Position numbers and translations under genes: made by a program. DNA of 18,266 bases from SG8-4 sp964598225 (GTDB lineage: Bacteria > Planctomycetota > Phycisphaerae > Sedimentisphaerales > Anaerobacaceae). Positions 1 to 7,216 of the stretch are shown here, piece by piece. Each line of letters opens with the position of its first letter. The first letter of the stretch is position 1. Below the pieces are notes generated by a model. That model had not been told where the DNA came from. It saw only the letters and a program-made list of their open reading frames with translations, and did no database searches. The stretch lies in NCBI GenBank assembly GCA_964598225.1, contig CAZRBG010000085.1, positions 1-18,266 of the forward strand, written 5' to 3'.

Positions 1-1
1 C

Positions 2-772
2 GATTACTGGCTGGACGACTGGGAAAAGCAGGCGATTATCGACTATTACCTCGCCCATCCGCTGGAGGGCTACCGGCGGCTGACCTATATGATGATGGAT
101 GACGACATTGTCGCGGTCAGCCCCAGCAGCGTCTATCGTGTATTGACAAATGCGGCTTTGCTGAGTCGCTGGACCGGCAAACCTTCCAGGAAAGGCTCCG
201 GCTTTGATCAGCCCCTGAAAGCCCATGAGCACTGGCATATCGACATTTCGTACCTTAACATTTGCGGTACATTCTACTATTTGTGCAGCATACTTGACGG
301 TTTCAGCCGCTATATCGTTCACTGGGAAATTCGCCAGGCGATGACCGAAGCCGACGTGGAGATTATTCTACAGCGAGCTCGGGAGATTTTTCCTGAGGCC
401 AGACCGCGGATTATCTCCGACAACGGTCCTCAGTTTATATCGAAAGATTTTAAGCAGTTTATCCGTATATGCGGGATGACTCATGTCAAAACCTCGCCGT
501 ACTATCCTCAGAGCAACGGCAAGCTGGAGCGCTATCACAAGACGGTAAAAAGCGATTGTATCCGGCAGATGACTCCGTTGTCGCTTGAGCAAGCCAGAAG
601 AATCGTTGCCGACTTCGTGGACCACTACAACATCAGACGTTTGCACAGCGCTATCGGCTACATAACGCCCAAGGACAAGCTCGAAGGCCGGGCCAAAACG
701 ATCCTGGCCGATCGTGAGGCCAAGCTCGCCGCGGCCAGAGAAGCACGCAAAGCAAAGCGAAAAGCATCGTAA
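2..772 (+). CDS. Integrase-core (rve) DDE transposase, 5' truncated by window edge
   Basis: This is the catalytic subunit of an IS3/IS481-like transposase, which cuts and joins element ends to target DNA. The frame is open from base 2, so the true start lies upstream; the first ATG (89) is internal. Counting from that ATG, the acidic triad is D52 (in HIDISY), D111 (in SDNGPQF) and E147 (in KLERYH), with 58 and 35 residues between: the DD(35)E spacing of retroviral-type integrases. The downstream HYN...RRLHSAIGYITP segment is also typical of this group. The C-terminal tail is rich in Ala, Lys and Arg. No frameshift or internal stop is seen, so the catalytic part looks intact. Assignment to the rve fold is secure; choosing between IS3 and IS481 needs the missing N-terminus. 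Confidence 0.88.
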   Translation, partial: DYWLDDWEKQAIIDYYLAHPLEGYRRLTYMMMDDDIVAVSPSSVYRVLTNAALLSRWTGKPSRKGSGFDQPLKAHEHWHIDISYLNICGTFYYLCSILDGFSRYIVHWEIRQAMTEADVEIILQRAREIFPEARPRIISDNGPQFISKDFKQFIRICGMTHVKTSPYYPQSNGKLERYHKTVKSDCIRQMTPLSLEQARRIVADFVDHYNIRRLHSAIGYITPKDKLEGRAKTILADREAKLAAAREARKAKRKAS

Positions 773-1005
773 TGAATAACGACTTGACAATAATCGAACA
801 GACGCTGACAATACCATCGGCCGGTGAAACGGAAGCAGGCTCTGCTGAGGAGCAACCTGCCAGGGATAGCCGGCTGGGTGTGATGGATTACCGTAGGGGC
901 GGCCGCCCTCAAGCCGACCGCCCGGCACACTTCCACAAACGGGAATCCAGAACTCCCCTATGCCTGAAGAAAACCTCATTGCCGAAGGCAATGTACTCTA
1001 CTTAA
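772..1005 (+). CDS. Small hypothetical ORF at the transposase stop (doubtful)
   Basis: A 77-codon frame whose ATG overlaps the last A of the transposase TAA, the arrangement of a translationally coupled gene. The product is polar and has no recognisable domain. It runs into the hairpin at 977-993 near the element's right end. It may be a passenger of the insertion sequence or simply an open frame in GC-rich DNA. The overlap is the only evidence that it is translated. Confidence 0.22.
   Translation: MNNDLTIIEQTLTIPSAGETEAGSAEEQPARDSRLGVMDYRRGGRPQADRPAHFHKRESRTPLCLKKTSLPKAMYST
977..993. repeat. Perfect 7-bp hairpin near IS right end
   Basis: CATTGCC, loop GAA, GGCAATG. It is a stable stem-loop about 50 bp inside the presumed right end of the insertion sequence. 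There is no T-run on either side, so it is not a classical terminator. It could protect the transposase mRNA end or limit read-through. Confidence 0.45.
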
Positions 1006-1012
1006 CGGTCAG

Positions 1013-1045
1013 TGGCAAATGTCCGTTTCACGCTGAACCACTACA
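1013..1045. repeat. Presumed right terminal inverted repeat of the IS
   Basis: The segment starts near GGCAAATG and ends CGCTGAACCACTACA. Read on the other strand it begins TGTAGTGGTTCAGCG, a TG-initiated terminus. AGTGG near its inner side and CCACT at its outer side form a short internal inverted repeat. The matching left end is outside the window, so the call rests on position and form only. Confidence 0.35.
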
Positions 1046-1097
1046 TGAGTATGAAGGCTGAAGCATCGTAATTGGAATTTGTTGATTGATAGGCCAA

Positions 1098-4000
1098 ATG
1101 GCGTTCGCTGATAATCCATCCAAACCAGGGGATTGCAGATTTCAACCAAGTATCGCGTCTGCACAGAACCGCTTTACAATCACCAAACAAATGGGGGAAA
1201 CTACCCTTAACGCGTACGAGGGATTTGACAACCAAGAGCAACATAAGATCATGCTGATCGAAGTTCCAGAGCCGGTCGATGACGATAAGCACGTGGCCCC
1301 AGATCCCGGTGCCCACTCCTCAGAAGGATCGAGCACAGCTTGTTTGCTGAGACCATACGCGATTGCGGAAGTTAATGATCGTTTCTTTGCAGTCATATCA
1401 ATACCAAAAGGTATGACCCTCCAACAAAATATTGACATGATGAGGAACCTGCTCCAACCATTCCAGGAAGAGGAGATTGCCAGGATTGGGAAACTCTTAT
1501 GTACAATAGCCACCTGTGCAGAAACATGCGGACTTATTACTCTCATTCACAAAGAACTCGTCATTGTGACAACTGACGGATCAATACGCGTTGCAGCTTT
1601 ACGGCGTAATCAAATAACAGATGGCATTGCTAAAACGTTCTCTAATCTTCAGAGTGCCATCGCCTCTTTGCTTCTGGACATGGCTTCTTCAGGTCAATCT
1701 AGTGCTCAGGGTGAGAAGAGTCTCAGGCCGCTGCGAATTTCCCCTCAGCTTCGCAAAATCCTTCACAAAGCATTAAGCAATGACAAGCGTATCAATAGTC
1801 TTAACACCTTTGCCGATGCGTTGTCACAAGAAATGCGCACGAAGTCCAAAAAATGGAAGCGTGCCATGCGTTCTTGCATCGGTATTGTATTGCTGGTCGC
1901 ATCACTAATGCTCTTCAACGTACACAAACCTTCATTCTCACCAGAGGACTCAGCGTCATCTGAAATCCGACTTGCAGTCGACGATGCTCGTGCGACGGCG
2001 CGTGCAGCTGCAAAGGAATGGACGATACTCGTTTCCTCAAAACGTATAGCAATCCCACCTCAAGCTCTAGATGCTAAATATATCATGGAAAAGGGTGATG
2101 AATTTAGTGCCATAGCGAATTTGGAGAAGGCTAAACAAGCATACGTTCAGGCTACGGTCTTGTACGAAGCTGCAGTGGCCGCTGGCAAGGAAATCGTGGC
2201 GTACCGATCTAAAGCCGAAAATGCGAGAGAGCTGTCCAGACTGGCTCAGTCTCGTTGGGTGCCTCTGCTTGGTTCTTCATATGTTCAAATACCTGATGCT
2301 CCCGCCAGGGCCGACGATACTATGTTAGAAGGTGATTTCCAGTATCTTCAGCAACACTATCAAGAAGCAGCCATCGCATATGAACTAGCAGAACAACTTT
2401 ATGACTCCGTGTCACCAGATAAGTTTAAGATACTACTGCAACGCCACCAAGCAGCAACTGCACGCGATCAAGCAAGAATATCCGCCGCCGCTTGGGAGAG
2501 ACTGGAGGGATCTGTCGGCCAACTAGCGTCTGAATCGGCAAATAAAGCCAAGGAACTGATGGCTGCCGGTGAAGGATTTATTCAGGCAGGACAAGACGTT
2601 GCTGCTGCCCGTTCATTTGAGGATGCTGCGAAATTATTTGATGCTGCAGCCAAGATTGCCGTTGCGGAAATGGTCGCGCAAGTAGGAGCGGCCAATGCCT
2701 ATGAACGTGCAATAGAAGCCAAAAATCGCTGGGACGCTTTGTTCCAAGTAACGAAACGACAGAATACGCCCGAAGATATTGTCACAGCAAAGAGTCTGCT
2801 GGAGGAAGGACACAACCTAGTAAACCAAGGTAAGCATGAACAAGCACAGAAGAACTATGAGCGTTCATCAGCATTGTATGAGTACCAAATTGAACAATTG
2901 AACGCTGAGGCTAGGACTCAAGCTCAAGCATATGAAAATCGAACACAGGTAATGTTGACTTCTATCAGTGAATCTCAAGAGAGTCTTGAAGCACGTTGGA
3001 GCGACACTCGCCAAGATTTCGAGAACATTCATAAGCAGCTTTCCCAGCCCAATGATCCCAATCAACGTGAACAATTGCTCATAGAATCCAAGAATATTCG
3101 CAAAAACTATAGGCTTATCACAAATTTGCGTTCCTATTGTGCTAAGAATGTGTATAGTGGTGCTTTCTACGAAAAAGCTGAAGAAATGCTCATTCGAGGG
3201 CAGGATTTGGTGACAAGGGGAGAGTATGTTGCCGCCAGTGTTGTTCTGGATTCCGCAGCTACTGAATTCAGCAAGCTGGCTGAACTCCCCCTCGAAGTAG
3301 AAAACTATCTAGTTCAAGAAGAACTAGTATCAACTGCCAAAGAGAATGCACTTGAAGCACTTGGACCGCTGGCTAAGGAATTGCCTGAAATCAAAAGACT
3401 ACTCGATCTTGCAGACGAGAGTATCTCAGACGCCAACAAGCTATTTCAAATGAGAGATATTCCAAATGCCATACAGTCTCTCACCGATGCAGAGCTGACT
3501 CTAAATAGTATCAGGCCACAAGCCGAAATTGAGTTATTGAATTATGCTCGCGTTTGCGACAGCGAAATGCGCACAGAGATCGCCTTAGCCGCGCTGAAAG
3601 AACTCATTGAGATCAATCCCGGGCATATTGAGGCCCTCAAACTGGTGCAGAAGCTCCAATCTTCCGATAGATCTGGCAATAGAATAACCTTCATTCAAGG
3701 CAAGCTTCGTATTAACGGCAAGCCCATTCCCTCGCGCCCTTCAACTCAAAAACTTTCAGCAATCCTTGGTGACCTGCCACGTCAACGTACTGTTCAATCG
3801 GTACTGATTTTCGATGAGCTTGGTATACTGGCTACTCCGGATCCGACCACAAACAAGATTCTAAATTTGGTCATTTACTATACCAAACCGCAACAAGTAA
3901 ATGAACCTCGTAACTTCTATCCGGGCATCATTGAAATCGAAGGACAGGCAATTGGACGCGACGATCCAATTGAGAAGATTAACGCATCGCTAAAGGACAT

Positions 4001-4136
4001 CAATTTCAAACCTACCCGAATCGGATCCTCTTTTGAAGCCATACACTTGGGATTGAGGCTTCTAATCAACTACCAACTCAGAACGAATCAAATATACAGC
4101 ATTAGCGTTATGTTTATGTCTGATCTTTCAAACTGA
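1098..4136 (+). CDS. Transmembrane pseudokinase with helical repeats and a C-terminal domain
   Basis: A 1012-residue protein from ATG 1098; a TTG at 1086 is an alternative just after an in-frame stop. Residues ~25-245 follow the plan of a Ser/Thr kinase: RF...QMGE at the N-lobe, a hinge near 85-105, and a C-lobe end like PknB (PQLRKILHKALSNDKR). The catalytic residues are missing: no VAIK lysine (IMLIEV), HRD is replaced by HKE near 151-153, and DFG is replaced by AAL. It should therefore sense or scaffold rather than phosphorylate. A single membrane helix (~259-274) follows, then about six ~85-residue helical repeats (~296-850) of the form A..W..L...A...G.Y..A...Y..A..LY. The last ~150 residues form a separate domain with FDELGI near 905, reminiscent of DUF7738. 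Its gene converges on the motor cluster, and the insertion sequence lies directly upstream. The pseudokinase reading is firm; its function is unknown. Confidence 0.82.
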   Translation: MAFADNPSKPGDCRFQPSIASAQNRFTITKQMGETTLNAYEGFDNQEQHKIMLIEVPEPVDDDKHVAPDPGAHSSEGSSTACLLRPYAIAEVNDRFFAVISIPKGMTLQQNIDMMRNLLQPFQEEEIARIGKLLCTIATCAETCGLITLIHKELVIVTTDGSIRVAALRRNQITDGIAKTFSNLQSAIASLLLDMASSGQSSAQGEKSLRPLRISPQLRKILHKALSNDKRINSLNTFADALSQEMRTKSKKWKRAMRSCIGIVLLVASLMLFNVHKPSFSPEDSASSEIRLAVDDARATARAAAKEWTILVSSKRIAIPPQALDAKYIMEKGDEFSAIANLEKAKQAYVQATVLYEAAVAAGKEIVAYRSKAENARELSRLAQSRWVPLLGSSYVQIPDAPARADDTMLEGDFQYLQQHYQEAAIAYELAEQLYDSVSPDKFKILLQRHQAATARDQARISAAAWERLEGSVGQLASESANKAKELMAAGEGFIQAGQDVAAARSFEDAAKLFDAAAKIAVAEMVAQVGAANAYERAIEAKNRWDALFQVTKRQNTPEDIVTAKSLLEEGHNLVNQGKHEQAQKNYERSSALYEYQIEQLNAEARTQAQAYENRTQVMLTSISESQESLEARWSDTRQDFENIHKQLSQPNDPNQREQLLIESKNIRKNYRLITNLRSYCAKNVYSGAFYEKAEEMLIRGQDLVTRGEYVAASVVLDSAATEFSKLAELPLEVENYLVQEELVSTAKENALEALGPLAKELPEIKRLLDLADESISDANKLFQMRDIPNAIQSLTDAELTLNSIRPQAEIELLNYARVCDSEMRTEIALAALKELIEINPGHIEALKLVQKLQSSDRSGNRITFIQGKLRINGKPIPSRPSTQKLSAILGDLPRQRTVQSVLIFDELGILATPDPTTNKILNLVIYYTKPQQVNEPRNFYPGIIEIEGQAIGRDDPIEKINASLKDINFKPTRIGSSFEAIHLGLRLLINYQLRTNQIYSISVMFMSDLSN

Positions 4137-4146
4137 CTGAACCTAC

Positions 4147-4162
4147 GTCGCTATAAAGCGAC
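4147..4162. terminator. Bidirectional terminator-like hairpin between convergent genes
   Basis: GTCGCT, loop ATAA, AGCGAC: a perfect 6-bp stem in the 59-bp gap between the pseudokinase stop and the end of the second ExbD-like gene. The position suits a shared terminator, but no clear T-run follows on either strand, so it is weak or factor-dependent. Confidence 0.4.
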
Positions 4163-4195
4163 CACAAAACTCAATAGCAGAAGATCCAAGTGCCT

Positions 4196-5401
4196 CTAAT
4201 CCACAAAATCACCTCCAGGCGACGCTCCAACAATACTTAGAGATGGCGCGCCCGCACCAGCAGCCAACGAAGGAGCGGAGCCCATCCCCCTTCCTATCCC
4301 AATCCGCGGTACCGGCATATACACAGGTGTACGCTGAGGCAACTTAGTAGTGGCCTTGATTTTACCCGTTTGAGTACTCATCACGACCAGTTGATACTCT
4401 GCATCACCCTCCTTAGCAACCCAGCCGGCAGGGATGTCATATTCGTCGGCAATTTCTCGTGAAACAGCGTATTCGGGAAATGAATCACCCCACACATAGT
4501 ATTTCGCATAGACAGCCCCGGAGGAAGCCGTCGTTAATACTTGCTGATATTTTGACTCCTTCTTCTGAATTTCATCGAGGGTTTCACCCACATCTGGAGT
4601 TGACCACTCAAGTATGGCCCTCAACTCCCTGTACACAGCACCTATGGCATTGACCCGTTGAACAACATGTATTCGCCATCGCAATCCGTTCTGACCTATT
4701 TCATGCTCATTGAAATAGTCAACCACAATTTGTAAATCGCGCATCCGCAACCTTGGCGATTTCATATCGGTTTTTGTTGCATCCGCAATTCCTTTGTGCA
4801 GATGATGCAGCATCTCTTCTGTTGGGTAGAAGACGACCCGACCATAGCGACAGAGAAACGGTAATCGTAGCGCACCTCTTGGTGCTGGGACAGGATCCGG
4901 CACTCGCGCGATAGTCACCTTCGGTTTAGGGTGTTCTCGCTGTAAGCTGATCGTGCGTTGAGCGTACTTGATCTGTTGTTTCATTCTATCGATCTCGTCC
5001 TCAAGCCGCCGAAGATTACTTCGGTCCCTGTCCAGCAAAGTGGTGACACTATGAATATCGACTCGACTTACATCCCGGCTATCCGAACGTTTCCTTAGCG
5101 CTGCAGCTTGTTCCTGAATTCTACTCAATCTCACACGGCTGTATTGATCGTCGCTGCGCACCATTTTCCAATCAAGACGCAGTTGTTCGATCAACTTATT
5201 CAGGCGGTCAGACTCTGCTTGAAGGTCCCGAAACTGGTCAATGCTGCTGCGCAACGGCACCGGCTGTACTTTGCTGACACGATCCACTGTATCACGCAAA
5301 GTCAAATATGAAACGGCCAACACAATGATAAGCACGCCAACTGCGTTAGTCATCGTGTCAAGCAAAGAATCAAATCCCGCATTTAGATCCCTTTGTGCCA
5401 T
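4196..5401 (-). CDS. ExbD/MotB-like stator subunit with long coiled coil (second copy)
   Basis: A 401-residue inner-membrane protein. One N-terminal membrane helix (~17-36) carries an acidic residue at its start, D15 in DSLLDTMTN. This matches the ExbD/TolR/MotB plan, in which an Asp at the helix start takes part in proton passage. A charged coiled coil (~50-156) follows, then a C-terminal domain with PFLCRYGRV at ~181-189, resembling KPIFVEC in the neighbouring ExbD-like protein. The tail (~365-401) is rich in Gly, Ala and Pro. It is far longer than E. coli ExbD (~140 aa) and has no OmpA-like peptidoglycan-binding signature that I can see. It starts 22 bp after the other ExbD-like gene, with GGAAAGAG before the ATG, and is last in the run. 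It probably pairs with the TolQ-like protein. The role is inferred from topology and context. Confidence 0.72.
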   Translation of the reverse strand: MAQRDLNAGFDSLLDTMTNAVGVLIIVLAVSYLTLRDTVDRVSKVQPVPLRSSIDQFRDLQAESDRLNKLIEQLRLDWKMVRSDDQYSRVRLSRIQEQAAALRKRSDSRDVSRVDIHSVTTLLDRDRSNLRRLEDEIDRMKQQIKYAQRTISLQREHPKPKVTIARVPDPVPAPRGALRLPFLCRYGRVVFYPTEEMLHHLHKGIADATKTDMKSPRLRMRDLQIVVDYFNEHEIGQNGLRWRIHVVQRVNAIGAVYRELRAILEWSTPDVGETLDEIQKKESKYQQVLTTASSGAVYAKYYVWGDSFPEYAVSREIADEYDIPAGWVAKEGDAEYQLVVMSTQTGKIKATTKLPQRTPVYMPVPRIGIGRGMGSAPSLAAGAGAPSLSIVGASPGGDFVD

Positions 5402-5423
5402 CAGCTCTTTCCAGATATTCTCC

Positions 5424-6260
5424 TTAACCGGATGGTACGTTGTCCAACTGTTCTGTGAAGTGCTCTAAATCAAGTTCACCCTGCCCCGGAATTGGCAGTT
5501 TGCCACTTCGGACCTTGCGTTTGTCAGCCTCGGTCGATGCGAGATTGAACGCTCTGATTCCATTCGGACGTACCAAGAATATGACAGTGCCTCCCGCTGT
5601 GGCTTTTACACGATCCACCAGAACGCTATAACTATCCGAAATTGCAATATTGCGTCGATCGATTCTCTCGGTATTACCTTTATCGTGAATTATCAAACCA
5701 TCACGAGTGCATTCAACAAAAATCGGCTTCAGATTCAAACCGCGTCCGGCAAACCGGACTTCTATGCGATCACGTTTGACAGTTCCCTGATCCTCACGAA
5801 CTGTTTGGTCTAACTGCGAAAGCTCGGTTTGCAATTTGTCACGCTGTTTTTGGCGGTCGGCGATACGTTTGCGAAGAGCCTCCTTCTCTGTCAGTGCCTG
5901 GGCAATATAACCCTGCCGAATGGCATTTTGTTTAGCCTTTTGTTTCAGAGCGATTAACCTGTTTCGTGCTGTTTCAGACTCAATCTTGCTCTCTTTCATT
6001 TGAGCAATTTCATCACGCAGCTCTTCAATTTGCTTTCTCTTCTGCTGGATTTCCGTTTCAAAAACACGTATTTGAGGGGTAAGAGGACTTGCCGATGAAC
6101 TTTCAGGAACAATCTGACTCAGCGATACACCAATAATAATCAGGCAAAGAGCCCCTATCAAACCCCCTAGCACATCAATAAATGAAAAAAGCGATACCCT
6201 CGCACGATATCGTTGCCTTGATTGTGATCGTCTGACCAAGGTATATTCCACCTGATTCAA
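5424..6260 (-). CDS. ExbD/TolR-like stator subunit with coiled coil (first copy)
   Basis: A 278-residue protein with a basic N-terminus, then a membrane helix at ~25-48. Its SLFSFIDVLGG segment places D29 where ExbD and TolR carry the proton-binding Asp (FIDV). Residues ~63-160 are a long charged coiled coil. The C-terminal domain has KPIFVEC at 178-184 and FLVRPNG at 228-234, and it is probably periplasmic. The start is uncertain: TTG at 6260 is used here, the GTG three codons later is possible, and an in-frame TGA lies two codons upstream. No strong ribosome site is seen, so translation may depend on coupling to the TolQ-like gene 33 bp upstream. The following gene encodes a second, dissimilar ExbD-like protein, so the complex may hold two kinds of D subunit. 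Confidence 0.75.
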   Translation of the reverse strand: MNQVEYTLVRRSQSRQRYRARVSLFSFIDVLGGLIGALCLIIIGVSLSQIVPESSSASPLTPQIRVFETEIQQKRKQIEELRDEIAQMKESKIESETARNRLIALKQKAKQNAIRQGYIAQALTEKEALRKRIADRQKQRDKLQTELSQLDQTVREDQGTVKRDRIEVRFAGRGLNLKPIFVECTRDGLIIHDKGNTERIDRRNIAISDSYSVLVDRVKATAGGTVIFLVRPNGIRAFNLASTEADKRKVRSGKLPIPGQGELDLEHFTEQLDNVPSG

Positions 6261-6293
6261 GTTAATTCAATACCGCCATACTGCCTTTTCACT

Positions 6294-7172
6294 TCATGCG
6301 CCAGTATTATTTGTGATTCCGGATAATGTGTGGTGGAGCGCTTTAATTTCATGAGCAAACTCAGAGACAGCCCGTGATAATCTTGTACCTTCAACGTGTT
6401 GGAAGCGTAGTACCAGATTTTCACTATAATAGGCTTCCATCGCCGTCAATAATGATTGCTCAGCTCGATGCATCATGTTCATTGGGAACATTACGATTAA
6501 GCTGACCACAAGACCGAGAAATGTTGTATCAAATGCAAATGCCAAACCCGTTACCACATGTCCCAGCGTACTCTTGATTGTAGCCAAATCTTCGGCTGAT
6601 CGAAGTGAGGATGCAAATCCACCGATGGCCTGGCCAATTCCCAATACGGTACCTATAAAACCTAAAATTGGGATAGCCCAAATAAAGGCACGCAACATGG
6701 TGTAGCTGGACTCGAGTTCATCTGCATCTGCTTGAGATTGAGCCTGCAAATCCTGTGAAACATCCGCTATACGATGCCCATATGCCAACTGCTGAAGTGC
6801 ACGTTCAAAGCGCTTCCTGATTAGGTGCGATTCATCCCGAGGAAACCGACTCTGCAAATACCGGATGAATTTCAGCGCATTTTCATTTGTGATCTGCGTG
6901 TCGATGGCCTCAGGAAGCAACACGTCATCAAACATTTGCCAATTACGCCATAGCCTTAATCCCTTCAAGAGAATCATAGCAAATGACCAGACACCAAGCA
7001 CCGCAATGAGTCCGCCCACCCATGTGCTCTTGATTAATAGACTACCAACTCGATAATCCACTATGCGAGGAAGCAGCAAGACGTAACCCGCTACAACAAT
7101 ACAGACAGCGGCAACACCAGTCTCCCAGAGAGGTACATGAAACAAGTTAAGTTTTCCATAGGAGGTCTTCAT
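6294..7172 (-). CDS. MotA/TolQ/ExbB-type proton channel protein
   Basis: A 292-residue polytopic protein of the MotA/TolQ/ExbB superfamily, the pore-forming stator that turns proton flow into movement of its ExbD-type partners. Membrane helices are at ~17-36, ~51-71, ~160-186 and ~205-230, with a cytoplasmic helical segment between the second and third. The family core is clear: LGFIGTVLGI at 170-179 and GLAFAFDTTFLGL at 209-221. T175 and T216/T217 fall where ExbB has pore-lining threonines. The ATG is preceded by GGAG at good spacing. It heads a TolQ-ExbD-ExbD trio and follows a giant secreted protein on the same strand. It lacks the long cytoplasmic tail of ZorA. What the motor drives is not known from sequence. 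Confidence 0.88.
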   Translation of the reverse strand: MKTSYGKLNLFHVPLWETGVAAVCIVVAGYVLLLPRIVDYRVGSLLIKSTWVGGLIAVLGVWSFAMILLKGLRLWRNWQMFDDVLLPEAIDTQITNENALKFIRYLQSRFPRDESHLIRKRFERALQQLAYGHRIADVSQDLQAQSQADADELESSYTMLRAFIWAIPILGFIGTVLGIGQAIGGFASSLRSAEDLATIKSTLGHVVTGLAFAFDTTFLGLVVSLIVMFPMNMMHRAEQSLLTAMEAYYSENLVLRFQHVEGTRLSRAVSEFAHEIKALHHTLSGITNNTGA

Positions 7173-7216
7173 TCAATGTAACTCCATCATAAAACAAAAC
7201 GATATCCAATTAAGTC

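Larger units (their letters stand above)
1..1045 (+). mobile_element. Insertion sequence, right part (IS3/IS481-like), left end outside window
   Basis: The first kilobase holds an integrase-core transposase with a DD(35)E triad, followed by about 270 bp that ends in a likely terminal repeat near 1013-1045. The base composition looks GC-richer than the genes that follow. The left end and any upstream orfA lie outside the window, so element length, family and target duplication cannot be set. The right boundary at 1045 is inferred from the sequence ending ...CCACTACA, a TG...CA-type terminus. The pseudokinase gene starts about 50 bp beyond, so the element may have separated that gene from its native promoter. 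Confidence 0.7.

Noticed and set aside
368..991. A 207-codon - strand frame opposite the transposase
   Set aside because: The transposase on the other strand has a full catalytic triad; this frame shows no motif or start signal.
1098..1850. Active Ser/Thr protein kinase
   Set aside because: The N-lobe lysine, the HRD aspartate and the DFG aspartate are all absent although the flanking fold pattern is kept.
4196..7172. Zorya defence system (ZorA/ZorB) for the motor genes
   Set aside because: The TolQ-like protein lacks the long cytoplasmic tail of ZorA, the ExbD-like proteins show no OmpA-type peptidoglycan-binding domain as in ZorB, and no helicase or nuclease partner is coded nearby.
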